From: Polyrhizophydium stewartii | Lineage: Eukaryota; Chytridiomycota; Chytridiomycetes; Rhizophydiales | NCBI GenBank assembly: GCA_027604665.1 | Contig: JADGIZ010000019.1 | Location: 1-45,957, forward strand | DNA length: 45,957 nt | Reading direction: 5' to 3' | In this document: piece by piece, positions 28,201 through 41,600 of the stretch | How positions within the stretch are numbered: the first letter of the stretch is position 1 | How the letters are laid out: each line of letters opens with the position of its first letter | Made by a program: the position numbers and the translations under genes | The notes under the pieces: generated by a model | The model's database searches: none | Seen by the model: only the letters and a program-made list of their open reading frames with translations | What the model was told of the DNA's origin: nothing

Positions 28201-31200
28201 TTCGGCGACTTCCTCGGCGGCGTCGTCGACAATCCGCTGTACGAAGAAATGGTTGACCAGGAGAAGCTCAAGCGCTTTATGGAGGAGAAGCTCTACGACT
28301 ATAACAGCGAGCCGGGCTTCGTGCAAGTCGATCTGGTGCTCTTCCATGACGCCATCGAGCACATCTGCCGCATCACGCGCATCCTGCGCCAGCCTTGCGG
28401 CAACGTGTTTCTTATTGGTGTGGGCGGCTCGGGCAGGCAGTCGCTCACCCGCCTTGCGTCGTACATTGTCGAGACGAGCACATTCCAGATCAAGATCGCC
28501 AAGCATTACCGGCACAGCGACTTCCGCGAGGATCTCAAGAAGCTCTATCGCACCGCCGGCCTCGACAACAAGCCCACGACTTTCCTTTTCACCGATGCCC
28601 AAATCATCAACAACAGCTTCCTCGAGGATCTGAGCAACATCCTCAGCAGCGGAGAGGTAAGCTGCACATAGCCAGCCGCCTCACGCGCGACGCGATATCT
28701 GATGCGCGGCCCTGCTTGCGTTGCGCAGGTTCCGAATCTGTTTGCAGCCGACGAGCTTACGGAGATCAAGCAAAGCCTGCAGACCATCACCAAGACCAGC
28801 GAAACAGGCGATGCCCTGTACAATCTGTTCATCGAGCGCGTACGCAGCAACCTGCATGTTGTGCTGTGTATGAGCCCTGTGGGCGAGGCGTTCCGCAACC
28901 GCCTGCGCATGTTCCCGAGTCTGGTCAACTGCACGACAATCGACTGGTTCTCCGAGTGGCCCGAGGATGCTCTGCTCGAGGTCGCGCTCAAGTACCTCTC
29001 CGACGTTGACCTCGGGTCGGACCAGATCAAGCGCGCGGTGTCGCAAGTGTTTGTGTCGGTGCACATGTCCGTCATGGAGACGTCGCTCAAGATGATTGCC
29101 GAGCTAAAGCGCTACAACTACGTCACGCCAATTAATTACCTCGAACTCGTGACGGGCTACCGAGAACTGCTTCGCGACAAACGCAAGGAGATTGGCGACG
29201 CGGCCTTCAAGCTCAAGAACGGTCTGAGCAAGCTTGACGACACGCGGCAGAACGTCGAGCAGATCTCGGTCGAGCTCGAGGTTGCCAAGAAACAAGTGGC
29301 CCAATACCAGAAGCAGTGCGAGGACTACCTGGTCGTGATTGTGCAGCAGAAGCGCGAGGCCGACGAGCAGGCAAAGAGCGTGTCTGCAAAGGCAGAGAAG
29401 CTGGGTGTCGAGGAAGAAGAGGTCCGCGCGGTGGCTGAGGCTGCCCAAGCCGATTTGGACCAGGCCATGCCTGCGCTCAACGCAGCAGTCAAAGCCCTCG
29501 AGGCCATCAACAAGAAGGATCTTAACGAGATCCGCTCGTACGGCAAGCCGCCGCCGCTCGTCGAGAAGGTCATGGAAGCAGTCATGGTACTCAAGAAGTG
29601 TGAGCCGACGTGGGACGAGGCAAAGCGCCAACTTGGCAACCCCTACTTCATTAAGCAGCTCGTCAACTTTGACAAGGACAACATCTCCGACAAGATTCTG
29701 AAGCGCATCTCGCAGTACTGCGCAGACGAGAACTTCCAGCCCGATGTTGTCGGACGCGTCTCTGGTGCCTCCAAGTCGCTGTGCATGTGGGTCCGTGCGA
29801 TGGAGACATATGGTAAGCGCGATGCTCGCTCTCCCGTTTCAACCACTCGGTGCTAAAACTTTGCTGGCAGGCATCATCTTCCGCCAGGTGGCCCCGAAGA
29901 AAGAGAAGCTTCGCGTGGCTCAGGAGACTCTAGAGAAGAAGCAGAAGACGCTCCGCGAAGCCAAGGGCAAGTTGCAGGAGATCCAGGACAAGCTTGTCGA
30001 GCTCAAGACTCAGTACGACGAGAAGGTGTCGCTCAAGGAGAAGCTCCGCCAGGACTCGGAGCAGACGGAGCTCAAGCTCTCGCGCGCCGAGAAGCTCGTC
30101 TCTGGGCTTTCCGGTGAGCGTGACCGCTGGGAGAAGAGCATCCGAAAGTACGAAGAAGCGATGCGCTGCCTGCCGGGCGACTGCCTCCTTGCGGCTGCGT
30201 TCCTTTCGTATGCAGGTCCTTTCAACAGCGGCTACCGCCAGTCGCTCGTCAACGGCGTGTGGCTTGCTCAGGTCAAGTCGCTCGAAATACCTTTCAACGC
30301 CGAGTTCTCATTCGACGCCTTCAGCGGAAAGGCGACCGAGATTCGCGACTGGAACATCCAAGGCCTGCCAAGTGACGCGTTTTCTGCAGAAAACGGCATC
30401 ATCGTCACGCGCGGCCGGCGCTGGCCGCTCATGATTGACCCGCAAGGCCAGGCAAACAACTGGATCAAGAACATGGAGCAGAAGCGCGACCTCAAGATCA
30501 TCGATCTCAAGCAGTCCGACTACTTGCGCACTCTCGAGAACGCAATCCAGTTTGGCGTACCCGTGTTGCTGCAGGGCATCCTCGATGTCATTGATCCCAC
30601 GCTCGACCCCATACTCAACAAATCTGTCATCAAAAAGGGCGGCATGCTCATCATCAAGCTCGGCGAGAAGGAGGTCGAGTACAACCCCGAGTTCCGCTTC
30701 TACATCACCACGAAGCTAGCCAACCCGAAATACGCGCCAGAGGTCTTTGCCAAAGCGACCATCGTCAACTTTGCCGTCAAAGAAAAGGGCCTCGAGGACC
30801 AGCTTTTGGGCATCATCGTGCGCCGGGAGAAGCCTGAGCTCGAGGAGCAGAAAAACACGCTTGTGTCCAATGTCGCAACGGCCAAGAAAAAGCTGCTGGA
30901 GCTCGAAGACGAGATTTTGCACTTGCTCAGCACCGCCCAGGGCTCGCTTCTTGACGATGAGAAGCTCGTCAACACGCTGCAGTCATCCAAGTCGATCGCC
31001 GAGGATGTCACCCAGCAACTCATTGTGAGCGAGCAGACCGAGAAGCGCATCGACGCCGCGCGTGAAGGCTATCGCCCCGCGGCGCAGCGCGCATCGATCC
31101 TGTACTTTGTGCTCAACGATCTCGGCTCGGTTGATCCAATGTACCAGTTCTCCCTCGATGCCTACATCGAGCTGTTCGAAAAGTCGATCGCCAAGAGCAA

Positions 31201-33810
31201 AAAGTACGAGGACCTCAACGAGCGCATCGCAAGCCTGAACGAGTACCACACGTATTCTGTCTACAAGAACACGTGCCGCGGGCTGTTTGAGAAGCACAAG
31301 ATGCTGTTTGCGCTGCAAATGACTGTCAAGATCATGGAGGCTGGCGGCAAGCTCAGCAAGGCCGAGTACGACTTTTTGCTGCGCGGTGGTCAGGTGCTCG
31401 ACAAAGATGCGCAGCCTGCAAACCCATGCGCAGAATGGTAAGCGACTGCATTCTCGACGTCGCACGCGATGGGCACGCCTGATTTGACCCATAATGCTGC
31501 GCACAGGATAACGGATGACGCCTGGGACAACATTACCGAGCTCGACGCTCTGACCGTCTTCTCGGGTATTGTCAGCTCCATAGAGCAGTCCGAGCGCGAG
31601 TGGAAGGCTTGGTTCATGAGCAGCGAGCCGGACGAGATTGCGCTCCCTGGCGACTGGGAGAACAAACTCAACGACCTACAGAAGATGCTCGTTGTCCGCT
31701 CGCTTCGCCCAGACCGCATGATCTTTTGCTCTACCAGCTTCGTGGCCAACAACCTTGGCCAAAAGTTTGTCGAGCCACCTATCCTCGATGTCGTCGACAT
31801 TCTCGCCGACTCATCCCCAAAGACGCCACTCATTTTTGTTCTCTCGCCGGGCGTCGATCCAACCGCGACGTTGATGCAACTCGCCCAGAAGCGCAACATG
31901 GCCGAGCGCTTCCACTATCTTTCTCTCGGGCAAGGGCAGGCGCCAAAGGCGACTCGCATGATCCAAGAGGGGCTTCGCGACGGCAGCTGGGTGTTCCTTG
32001 CCAACTGCCATCTGTCAATCTCTTGGATGCCGACTCTGGACAAGATCATCGAAAGTATTCCAGCCGAGAACCCTCACCCGGATTTCCGCCTGTGGCTTTC
32101 CAGCAGCCCGCACCCCAACTTCCCCATCTCGATTCTGCAGTGCGGACTCAAGATGACGACGGAGCCGCCAAAAGGTATCAAAGCCAACATGAGCCGCCTT
32201 TTGACGACTATCGTCACCGACGACAGCTTTGGCCGCTGCACCAAGCAGGACGTATATCGCAAGCTTCTCTTCTCGCTTTGCTTCTTCCACAGCGTGCTCC
32301 TTGAGCGTAAAAAGTTCCTAACGCTCGGGTGGAACGTTGTCTGCGACTTCAACGACTCGGACTTTGACATCTGCGAGAACATCATGGTCGTTTTGCTTGA
32401 CGAGTACGAGGTGACCCCGTGGGATGCACTCAAATACCTGATCGCCGAGGCCAACTACGGCGGTCGCGTCACCGATGATTGGGATCGGCGCATCCTGCGT
32501 GGGTACATCAACCAGCTGTTCAACGACGACGCCATCGCAGTGCCCCAGTACCACCTCTCGTCCATGCCGCAGTATTTTATCCCCGAGAACACTGACCTGC
32601 AAAGCTACCGCGAGTACGTGTCGACCCTGCCGCAGATAGAAAAGCCAGAGGTGTTTGGCCAGCACGCCAATGCCGATATTGCCAGCCAAATTCGCGAGTC
32701 GGCCAACATGCTCGACACACTCGTCTCGCTGCAGCCGCAAGTTTCGATGGGCGTCGGAATGAGCCGCGAGGACAAGGTCCTTGGTATCGCCGGCGACATT
32801 CTCAAGCGCGTCCCTGAAGACATTGACTACGAGGCAACGTATCAGTCTGTCCGTCACGACATGAATCCGTTCAACGTTGTGCTTTTGCAGGAGATCAAGC
32901 GCTACAACGACTTGCTCCAGAAGATCAGACGCTCGCTTGAGGACCTCCAAAATGGCGTCAAGGGCATAGTTGTTATGTCTCCAGAGCTTGAGGAAGCCTT
33001 TAGCTGCATATTCGAGGGCAAAGTTCCGCCGACATGGAGCCGCGCATACGCATCGCTGAAGCCGTTGGCAGCTTGGACTCGTGAGCTCATCCAGCGGATC
33101 GAATTCTTTGCTGATTGGGCCAAAGGGTGCGTTGGACGCGAGCCAGCCGCCGCCAACGCATTTGATTGTTGCTGAGTATTGTGTGCGCAGAAACGAGCCA
33201 AAGCAGTTCTGGCTCGGAGCATTTACATTCCCAACTGGTTTTCTGACGGCCGTGCTGCAGAAAGCAGCCAGAAGGAACAACATTCCCGTCGATGTGCTCG
33301 CGTGGGAGTTTACCGTGATGCAGGACGACGAGCCTATTACCCAGGGAGCTAAAGAGGGCGTCTACATTCGGAGCCTCTACTTGGAAGGCGCCAGGTGCTG
33401 AGACGCTGGCAGGCTGGCCGCAGATCTGCTGGCACATTGGCGCTGACATATCTCTGTATCTGGCGAGTAGCTGGGACAAGAAGAACAGCTGCCTGAAGGA
33501 GCCCAAGCCAATGGAGCTGATCACACCGCTGCCGGCAATACAGTTCCGGCCCATCGAGGCGCGCAAGAAGGCAATCAAGGGGATTTACGTTTGCCCTCTG
33601 TACTACTTTCCGATACGCTCGGGCACAAGGTGACCCCCAAACGCCCGGGTCGACGGTGCGCGCCAAAGTGGCAGATGCTGACGCATGCCGCACACGCCAC
33701 GCCGCAGGGAGCGGCCGTCATTCATTATAGCCATGGAGCTCAAGGCCGGCGCGCACGACCATGACTTCTGGGTCAAGCGGGGCACGGCCGCGCTTGCGTC
33801 GCTGGCGTGA
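19292..33810 (+). CDS. DNAH2: Axonemal dynein heavy chain, DNAH2 type (inner arm I1/f)
   Basis: Eleven exons (19292-21096, 21171-22052, 22135-25714, 25779-26949, 27020-28656, 28729-29812, 29871-31437, 31507-33126, 33191-33394, 33471-33629, 33708-33810) sum to 4,603 residues. The first ~150 residues are Asn/Asp/Gly-rich low complexity. The tail follows, then six AAA modules with P-loops GPAGTGKTETVKD (AAA1), GDTGAGKST (AAA2), GDVGTGKTS (AAA3) and GVGGSGRQS (AAA4). AAA1 also has GAWGCFDEFNRI. The stalk coiled coils flank a microtubule-binding domain at roughly 29.5-30.1 kb, and the C-terminal domain includes FTFPTGFLTAVLQ and LYLEGA|SWDKKNSC. The AAA1 sequence, IELWFLFSVIWALGGS region and EYFVDKQSKGW segment fit DNAH2 (I1 dynein 1-beta) better than outer-arm chains. 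The stop lies 49 bases before bL32m. Confidence 0.95.
19438..19483 (+). repeat. (AAC)n repeat coding for poly-Asn
   Basis: Near-perfect AAC units with two interruptions encode an Asn-rich run at residues ~50-65 of the dynein N-terminal extension. Confidence 0.85.
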
Positions 33811-33859
33811 ATGAAGCCAAAACGGCGCGATCGCAGTCGTCGATTTTTCTGCCTCGACA

Positions 33860-34268
33860 ATGCTTGCGATCGTTCAGCGCGCGGGCGTCCTGGGCGGCCT
33901 CGCGGGCCTGCTCGCCCCGCTGTCCGACGTGCTCGGTGGCCTCCTGCTTGCGGCACCAAAGAAGCGCACCACACACCGCACAAAGGTGCGTGCCAACCTG
34001 CACGTCGTGCTTGCATGCGCGCGGAGCAGCCACCTCTGACCCAGTCACCGCCGCTTCGTCCGTTGACCTGGGCTGCGCCGGCGGTCCGGCTGCGGCTCCG
34101 GCTCGCACCCCGGCTGCGGACGGGGCACCCCGTACGCAGCGCTTGCGGCTGGCTGCCAAGTGGATCAAGCCGCTTAAGAACATTTCAAAGTGCCCTCTCT
34201 GCGGCAGTGACAAGCTTCTGCACCACATGTGCCCCAACTGCCTCAAGACGCTCAAGAAGGCGCTCTGA
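33860..34268 (+). CDS. MRPL32: Mitochondrial ribosomal protein bL32m
   Basis: Two exons (33860-33985 and 34140-34268) join in phase to 84 residues. The first exon encodes a hydrophobic/basic leader ending AAPKKRTTHRTK, where mature L32 proteins begin (APKKR...H). The second carries RLRLAAKWIKPLKNISKCPLCGSDKLLHHMCPNCL, with a CxxC...CxxC zinc-ribbon typical of mitochondrial L32. In yeast and mammals this protein is cut by the m-AAA protease before joining the large subunit; the Ala-Pro-Lys-Lys junction is consistent. The intron is 154 nt, donor GTGCGT. The 5' end lies 49 bases after the dynein stop on the same strand. Confidence 0.92.
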
Positions 34269-34353
34269 GCCCAGAACGCATGCCGAATACAGCTTCCCCC
34301 AGCAGTGTTTATACCGTGCCCGCAGCTGCGATGCATCTGGCGCCTCGGCCAGC

Positions 34354-35485
34354 TCATGGCGTGATCTTGCCAGCAATCTTCCAGCCGCCTTCGCCCCACT
34401 TGCCGTCGAGCCACTTCTCCAGCACAATGTACTCAACGATGCTCTTGTGCTCGTCGGGGTTGCCGCCCACAAGCGTGCCGTTGTTGTACACGGCCATCGA
34501 CTTGGCAGATTCACTGAGTGTCAGCCGCGCATGTCTCTTCCGCGCATGCGTGCGATTGCGCGCTTGCCTGCTTCACTTGCACACGCACAGTGACTTGCGT
34601 CAGGCGGTTTTCTTGGTTCTCCAGCTGCACCTTGGCGGTCGCGAGGTGCAGCACGCGAGGGCGCCTCTCTGAACCGTGCGCCTTCCACTCAAACGTGCCC
34701 ATCCGTTGCATGGACTTGATCTCAGGGTTGAGTTTCTGCGCATCGCGGTTCAGTCCCTTGTTGGGACAAGGCAAAGAACGTGCATCCGGACCCACCGCCA
34801 TCATCCCGTCGGAAACGTACTTGGCCAGCTCGTTCCTGTCGCCGCTGAGAACAACCGACACTGTCAGAGACGCACGCGGCGCAACTGGATCGGTGCACGG
34901 CCTGACCGATGCACGAATCCGTGTCACACCCACCGAGCGAATGCCTTGTTCATCTCAATGTACATCCGCTCGGCCTCGAGCGCAAACGGCCGTGGCTTCC
35001 AGCCCTTAACCGACGTGCGCACCTGGTAAACGCTGCGAGCGGAGAGGTGCTGCGTCAGCACACCTGAATCCTCTGCGATGCGTCCTCATGCAGCACACCT
35101 CCAAGTCGCAAAGATGAACTTCTTGAATCGCTCCCAGAGCACGGCCATGTTCGCCTTGCTGATTGGCGCAGGAAGCGTCTCGGGAGGAATCCAGCGGTCT
35201 GTGTCACACCGCGCATGCCGCAGCGTCAATAGCGAGTGTCAGCCAGCTCGGCCAGCCGCATGTGCCTGAGCTCGCTGCCTGACCGAGGATGACGGCGTTG
35301 ACCATCCGCCCGCGCATGGACGACGCGCGTGCCGAGAACCTGCGGGCACCGGACAGCAGCCACGCAGAAGCCGGAGAGGGAGAGACTAGCCGCGCCGGCG
35401 CAAGCCGCTGCAGCGCATGCGCGGCCGCAAGCGGGCCACGCAGCCCCGTCTGCCGCGCGAGCACCGAGCGGGAGATCGCCGACAT
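34354..35485 (-). CDS. MRPL45: Mitochondrial ribosomal protein mL45 (TIM44-like domain)
   Basis: The best six-exon model (35284-35485, 35099-35198, 34934-35032, 34796-34844, 34577-34735, 34354-34500) gives 251 residues. The start MSAISRSVLARQTGLRG is Arg/Ser/Ala-rich without acidic residues, a likely mitochondrial presequence. The conserved body has MYIEMNKAFA|RGDRNELAKYVSD, then LTQVTVRV, MAVYNNGTLVGG, and VEYIVLEKWL...GGWKIAGKI. These parallel mL45 (DRLHTLV, ITVRM, LAIYDRFGRL, DVLEYVVFEKQL...GSWRM). mL45/Mba1 lines the ribosome exit tunnel and tethers ribosomes to the inner membrane. The in-frame 60-nt intron at 34736-34795 and donor GTCAGG at 35283 are the weakest joins. It is convergent with bL32m, 85 bases apart. 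Confidence 0.83.
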
Positions 35486-35534
35486 TTGGAGTGATTTTCC
35501 TTTAACTTTTTTTGCGCGCCAAAACGCAGCTCCC

Positions 35535-35579
35535 ATGTGCGCCATGGCCGCAGACAGATCCGACGAACCAGGCCGATGA
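35535..35579 (+). other. Upstream ORF 1 before CFAP65
   Basis: A 14-codon ORF (ATG 35535, TGA 35577-35579) whose stop overlaps the next uORF's ATG as ATGA. It functions only if the CFAP65 transcript starts upstream of it. Confidence 0.25.
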
Positions 35580-35611
35580 GCGACTTTGAAGGACAGCTGC
35601 CAGCGGCATGA
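35576..35611 (+). other. Upstream ORF 2 overlapping the CFAP65 start
   Basis: An 11-codon ORF (MSDFEGQLPAA) whose TGA (35609-35611) overlaps the proposed CFAP65 ATG (35608) in an ATGA. This is the geometry used for stop-restart translation. Confidence 0.3.
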
Positions 35612-38600
35612 GCTCGCGGCCCGGGGCACCGCTGGCTCCAGAGTCACCCAAGAGAGACGCGGCAGGCGCCAAAGCACTTGCACCTGTGCCCGACCTCCCG
35701 GCCGCAGCGGCCGCCCAGACCGATGCAGCGCATGTTACTCTCCACACGTCTCCGCCGGCGCACGCCGCCCCTGCTGCTGGCCATGCCGCCGGCCTCGCCA
35801 CCAACCATGCGGCAGCCAACGTCGTGCCCTCGCGCGCGGCCATTCCAACACCTTCACGCGCGGAGCGCAAGACGCAGTTTGGCATCGACTGCGCCGACAT
35901 GGTCCACTTCACGCGATGGTGCGTCGTGTTGTGCTTGGCGCGCCGTCCGCACCGAGAATGCCTCTGCTCTGACAACACAGACGTGCCACCGCAATATCCA
36001 TTGCCATTCTGAACTCGGCGGCTGCGCACGCAGGGAACCTGGCGGCGAGCACATCAAGCACCTCGTTGTCAAGAACGTGGTGATGAAGACCCAAAAGATC
36101 CGCTACAAGCTGCCTCAGACGCGCTACTTTTCCATGGAGTTCCCAGAGACCCAGACATTGAGCGCCGGAATGAGCTGGACCGTGCCAATCACATTTCGCC
36201 CCGTCGCAAAGGTAATTGAATATGCCGCAGCGCACAAACAGGCGGCATGCTCATCGCATCTTGCCCAGGAATGCTACAACGACGTCATTGAGTTTACAAC
36301 CTCGTTTGGCAAATTTTACCTTCCCATCAAAGCAACCCTGCCGGAGCACGTGCTGGACTTTCCGCAGACGGTCGACTTTGCGCTCTGCCCCATCCGCGAG
36401 ACGGCCAAGAAGACGTTTGTGCTCAAAAACACGGGCGAGCTCACCAGCTACTATGAGTGGGAGCTGAGCAAGCCGTTCTCCATCTCGCCTCGTGCGGGCT
36501 CACTCGCGCCGGGATCAAACAGCACCGTGACCATAGAGTTCAAGCCGATGGTAGTCGGCCCCTGGCCAGATTTTTGTATGTGAAGGCCGCAGCACTGACC
36601 AAGAGGTGCCTACGTCTCGCAGGACGCATCTGCGTTCACAGCCATTGCTGTGTGCTCCTTTGGAGACAAGGCGCATTGGGAAAAGTCCAAGGTCACTCAA
36701 GCCATGACGGTCTATGGCATCGGAAAGTACTCACATCTGACCATCGAGGGCAACCCAACTGTTTTCGACTTTGGCGATGTCTTCATCGGCAAGAGCGTCG
36801 AAAAGAAGTTTGTTCTCGAGAATCACTCTGTGGTGTGTTTGCTTCCAAGCAGCTGAACGAAAAGCACTGGTAGACGGCAATCTGACGAAACAAAAGGTTC
36901 ACGCAAACTTTCGCATCAAACGTTCCGAACGCGACACAGATCCTTACTTTGAGTTCTCCATGCTCTCTGGGACCGTTCCAAGCAAAAAGAGCATTGAGAT
37001 CGGGGTGAGGAGCAACGGCTGGCTGTTGTGTGTTGTGTATTGAAGGGCGGCGGAGCACCGGCTGGCTGTTACTGCATTGGTTTTTGGTTGGAGGATCGTC
37101 GAACGGTGTCTAACCGTCGCTGCTCCACTGCGTCTACCTCGAGCATAGATCACATACACGCCGGTTGCGGCAGGCATGTACTCCAACGACTACTTCGACA
37201 TCACCACGCTCTCGGGCAACACTCTCAGAATTACGTGCCGCGGTTGTGGTGTCGGGCCGAAAGTGGTCATGAGCCCTCAAATTGTCAACTTCAATGACAC
37301 CCCAGCGGGAGCAACCGTTACGCGGGCGCTTTATCTGCAGAACATGACAAACACGCATGCTTTCTATCAGGTGCGCGATTCGAGGACTTTTGGGACGCAA
37401 ACACACTGGCTCCTGGCTTAACTCATCATGCTTTCCGACAGTTTCTGACAGAGGTCAATAGCACCTTCCGAATCGACAAACCTTGGGGCACCATCAATCC
37501 AAACTCGTCGGTTGCGCTGACCGTCAAGTTTTCTCCGACAGAGCCCATCAACTATTACCGCCGGGTTTACTGCCTCGTCGAGCATCAGGACGCAATTGTG
37601 CGTATTGGCCTTTATTTAGGATGCTCATGCTTCCAGAACGCCTCGTGCTGAGCCCGTACTACGTCGTACAGTTTGTCGACTTCATCGGCACATGCTTCAA
37701 TGACAAGCGTCGTCCGGCAACTTTCAAGCCTCAGCATATCTTCAACTACCAACAGCGCGTCAAGAACGGGCTATGGCAGTATGGACCGGAGCATTTGGAG
37801 GAGGCATGTGTCTCCACGGAGCATTTGGGTGCCTCATATATTCATCTGACCGTGTGAGACACTTGTGCTTTGATATTTGCAATCAGATGCTCAAAACCGG
37901 CGTGATCAAGTGCGAAAAAGGCGTCCTGTCTTTTACCGACGAAGAAATGCGCGAGCAGCATTGTGAGGAGGCCATGAAATATCTGGGGCCGCAGAGACTT
38001 CCAGATACTCACGCGGCTCTTAAAATCTATGATCAGCCGCATGCGCAATCCTTGACACGCCTTACGACGACGGCCTGGTCGGAAGCGAGTACTTTTACGA
38101 AAACACGGGCGACATGCTCGCAACGACGCTCGTGGATACCTATGTCGATTTCGGTGCTTGCTCGCGATATCGTATCATCGAGCCGCAAGTGATTCGAATC
38201 AGCAACAACACAAAGGGCAAGATGTCTTGTGTTTGGATTCTGCCAGGCGAGTCGACTGGGTAAGTGGAGCTATTGTGCCAGCACTGGAGATATGAAAGTG
38301 GCCTGCTGAAATGCCCTATGCAACTGCGGCGTCAAAAGAGAGGAGTCTACGTTTACAGTGACGCCAAAGTTTGCCGATATCCTCGCAAAGAGTACCGTGG
38401 AGTTCAAGGTCAACTTTCGGCCGAAAGTGGATAACTCGTTTTATGGCGCGCAGCTCGAGTGCTTTGTCTACTTCAAGAGCATGCGCAACTTTCGGCTTGT
38501 CAACGAAGACACCTTTACGCCATCCTGGTGTCTGACGCCAACCATCGCTGGGTATGACGTCCGCATGTGCCAGCTCCAAGCACCATCCGATGCAGCTGAC

Positions 38601-41600
38601 GGCTTGACGATGACGTAGAAACACTTTTCCACCTGGCGAGGACACGTTTATCCCAAAGATAAGCTTTGGAGCCACCCGTCTCGACTTTCCTGCCTGCCAT
38701 GTCGACAAATCCGTGTACCGCACCGTGCGTGTCTCCAACGCCGGCGATACCTCGGTCAAGTTTTCCTTTCTTGACAGCGGTATCCGCTCCAACATTGGCA
38801 TCGGAGGTGGCACAGAACTCGCCAGCCGCGGCGGTGCTGTCTTTTCGGTCAAGCCGCGGATCGGCATTCTGCACAAGGGCGAATCTCGCCTGATTGTGTT
38901 TCGCTTCTCACCCAGCGAGCAGCGCGACTACGAGCAAGCTCTCAAATGCTACTTCAACAGTTCGCTCAACAACAGCTATGTGAGTTTTGTGGATTGGACG
39001 GCATGACGGCGCCAGTTTAAAAGGCCTCGCTCTCAACAGCTAACACGCTCGCAGGACTTGCAAATGCGCGGAGTGGGGTTCTTCCCGCAGGTCTCGTTTG
39101 ACGACAGCAACACCTTGTGCTTCAAGCCCACCTGCATTGGCGCTGTGGCCATTCGGAACTTTGCAATTCGCAACTTGTCTCGAATTTCAGTCAACTTTGA
39201 GGTGGGCGGTCGGCACGATGGGCCTACTTGGCCTCTGCGAAATGCTGACGCACCACCGACGGCCGGCAGTGGCACATCCCTCGGCAGTTTGAATCCATCG
39301 TGTCTATCGATCCGCTTTGCGACACCTTGGCGCCAAACAGCATCTCCACCTTGACTTGCACCTTTGCGCCGAACCATACAGGTAACTTTGTGCTCAAGCT
39401 ACCTTGCTATTACTCGCACGAGCTTCAAGGTAAGCTGGCCACGAAGCTTGCATCCCACAAAGGGCTGCCAAAGCCTGACCACGCCCAACCACGTCTGTCC
39501 AGATGCTGCGGCCTCCATTGCGCGACGGCGTGCAAGCTTCATCGTCGTCGGACGCGGCATGGTCGGCCACGTCCTGGCGAAGCCGTCCGTGGTTGATTTT
39601 GAGACGGTGTTGGTCAACACGGTCGTCGAAAAAGAGATTGTGCTTTTCAACCCAAGCGACTGCGACGTTTTCTACTCACTCGAGATTTGCCGCAAGCACC
39701 ACGACGAGTCCGGAGTCATGGCTGAGACTGCCCTCGAAAACAACATCAGAGGTAAGCTCTGTGCACTGCTCTCGATTGCATCGTGGGCTCACAAGCGACG
39801 GGGCGTCGTGGGGTACGCACGTGCAATTAGAATCCGAGCTGGAGATCGTGCAGCATATCAAAGCGCTCCCAGCACGCTCGAACCGTCCCTTGAAAATCAA
39901 GGCGTGTGTACGAGAGCAGATGCTGTACCAGTTTTCAGTCTACTATCGCATTGACGGTGAGATCCCGGATGAATGTGGCTCAACTCGAGAGCAGGAAACT
40001 GAGATACCCGCGACAACAGCCCGCGCGATCCCCGACACCGAGAGCACCAGTTCTCTCCCGACCCTTAGGGCACTTCAGCAAGTAGGTGCCTGTGTCATGG
40101 CTTCCAGGCAGATTCACTTATGTAATCTAATTATCTGACGTGCCCTATCGCCCTTCGAACCAGGCTCCGCGGTACCACCTTTGCGACGTTGTGGCCACGG
40201 GCGTGCACCCAATTGTCCAGGCCACTGACATTCGCTGCGAAGGTCGGACGCTTGTTGCCCGGATTCGCCGGGCGGAAATCGATACACATTTGTAGCTCTT
40301 TTTGTTTTCGTATTCCTGCTGACCCAGACCTGTGAACTCACAGGCTTCAGCAAGACCGTGCTTTGGCAGCAGTTTTCGCTCGACAAGTTTAACGAGATCT
40401 TAATGGAAGTCAAGGCAGATCCTTTTGCCTACGCTGAGCAGACGCTGGACGACGACCAAGCACCTGCGGATAATCTACCCTCGATGCTCAGCAGCGACGA
40501 CGCCGATGTTTTGTTTGATTTTGGGGCCACATCGGTCGGGTGAGCTTGCGCTTGCGGGTGCATGAAGCGCGGAATGCAGCTTATGCGAGCCATGGCTGGC
40601 AACAATCGTCCACTGTACGCAGGTGCAAGCCTACTTTGCTGACTCTGTCGCTGTGCAACTCTGGAGTTGTTCCGGTCGACTGGGTGTTTCATTTTCCAAA
40701 CGATCTTGAGGTATCTTGATGTCCACATACATCCGGTATGACCAGTCGCTTGCTGATCTGCGTCAAATCAAGGTCGAGATCGAGCACTGGGCCGACCCTG
40801 GCGACTATACTGAGGAGCAACTCCATCACAATCTGATTCTCGACAACAACATATTCTGCGTCACGCCCAAGAGTGGAAGTCTGCGTCAGGGCGAGTCGAC
40901 GAGTATTATCATGTCTTACAGCCACGAGTTTGCTGGCGCCCATCGGCTGCCTGTAGTTTTCAAACTTCGTAACGGCGCATCTCGATCAGGTCTGCCTTCG
41001 CGCAATCGGTGTGGCAAGGTCGGCACTTGCAGCGCACCCTCTGATCGTGTCTTTTTTGGGCAGGCAAGGAGATCATGATCAACTTCAAGGGCTATTCAGT
41101 CCCCCCGGCGAAAAAATACCTGCATGTCCAGGCCGAGTCGCATCAACTTCACCCGATTTCGATCGGCGCTGGCTCCCCGCCCGTACAGTCCTACCGCCTG
41201 ATGAACCGAGGCTCGGTATCCCTTGAATACTACATCGACACGGCCGCGCTCAACCGGGTGCGCATTTGCGAGACAGTTGTGGAACGCTGCGGGACTGCTG
41301 ATGCGACTCGCTGTAAACGCCACCCCCATGTTCGAATCCATGCCTACTCTGGCGCACACGACAGCTTCGGCAGAGAAACCACAACTTTGATGTTCTGTCG
41401 TGCCTCCGGACATCGGGCAACATTCCGCCAGGTGATGTCGACTACATTGAGTGGGTTTTCCATCCACTCGAGGAAACGGAATACGAGGTGATGCTTTGGC
41501 GATTGCATCGATTCCGCGGCTCGTGCAGACTGATTCACCCTTGTGCGTTTTATCAGGTCGACATCCCGATATCTGTTGTGTCAGGAAAAACTCGTATCGT

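Noticed and set aside
34902..34933. Apparent 32-nt intron in mL45
   Set aside because: A downstream acceptor at 34845 keeps phase, gives about 89 nt and aligns better with mL45.
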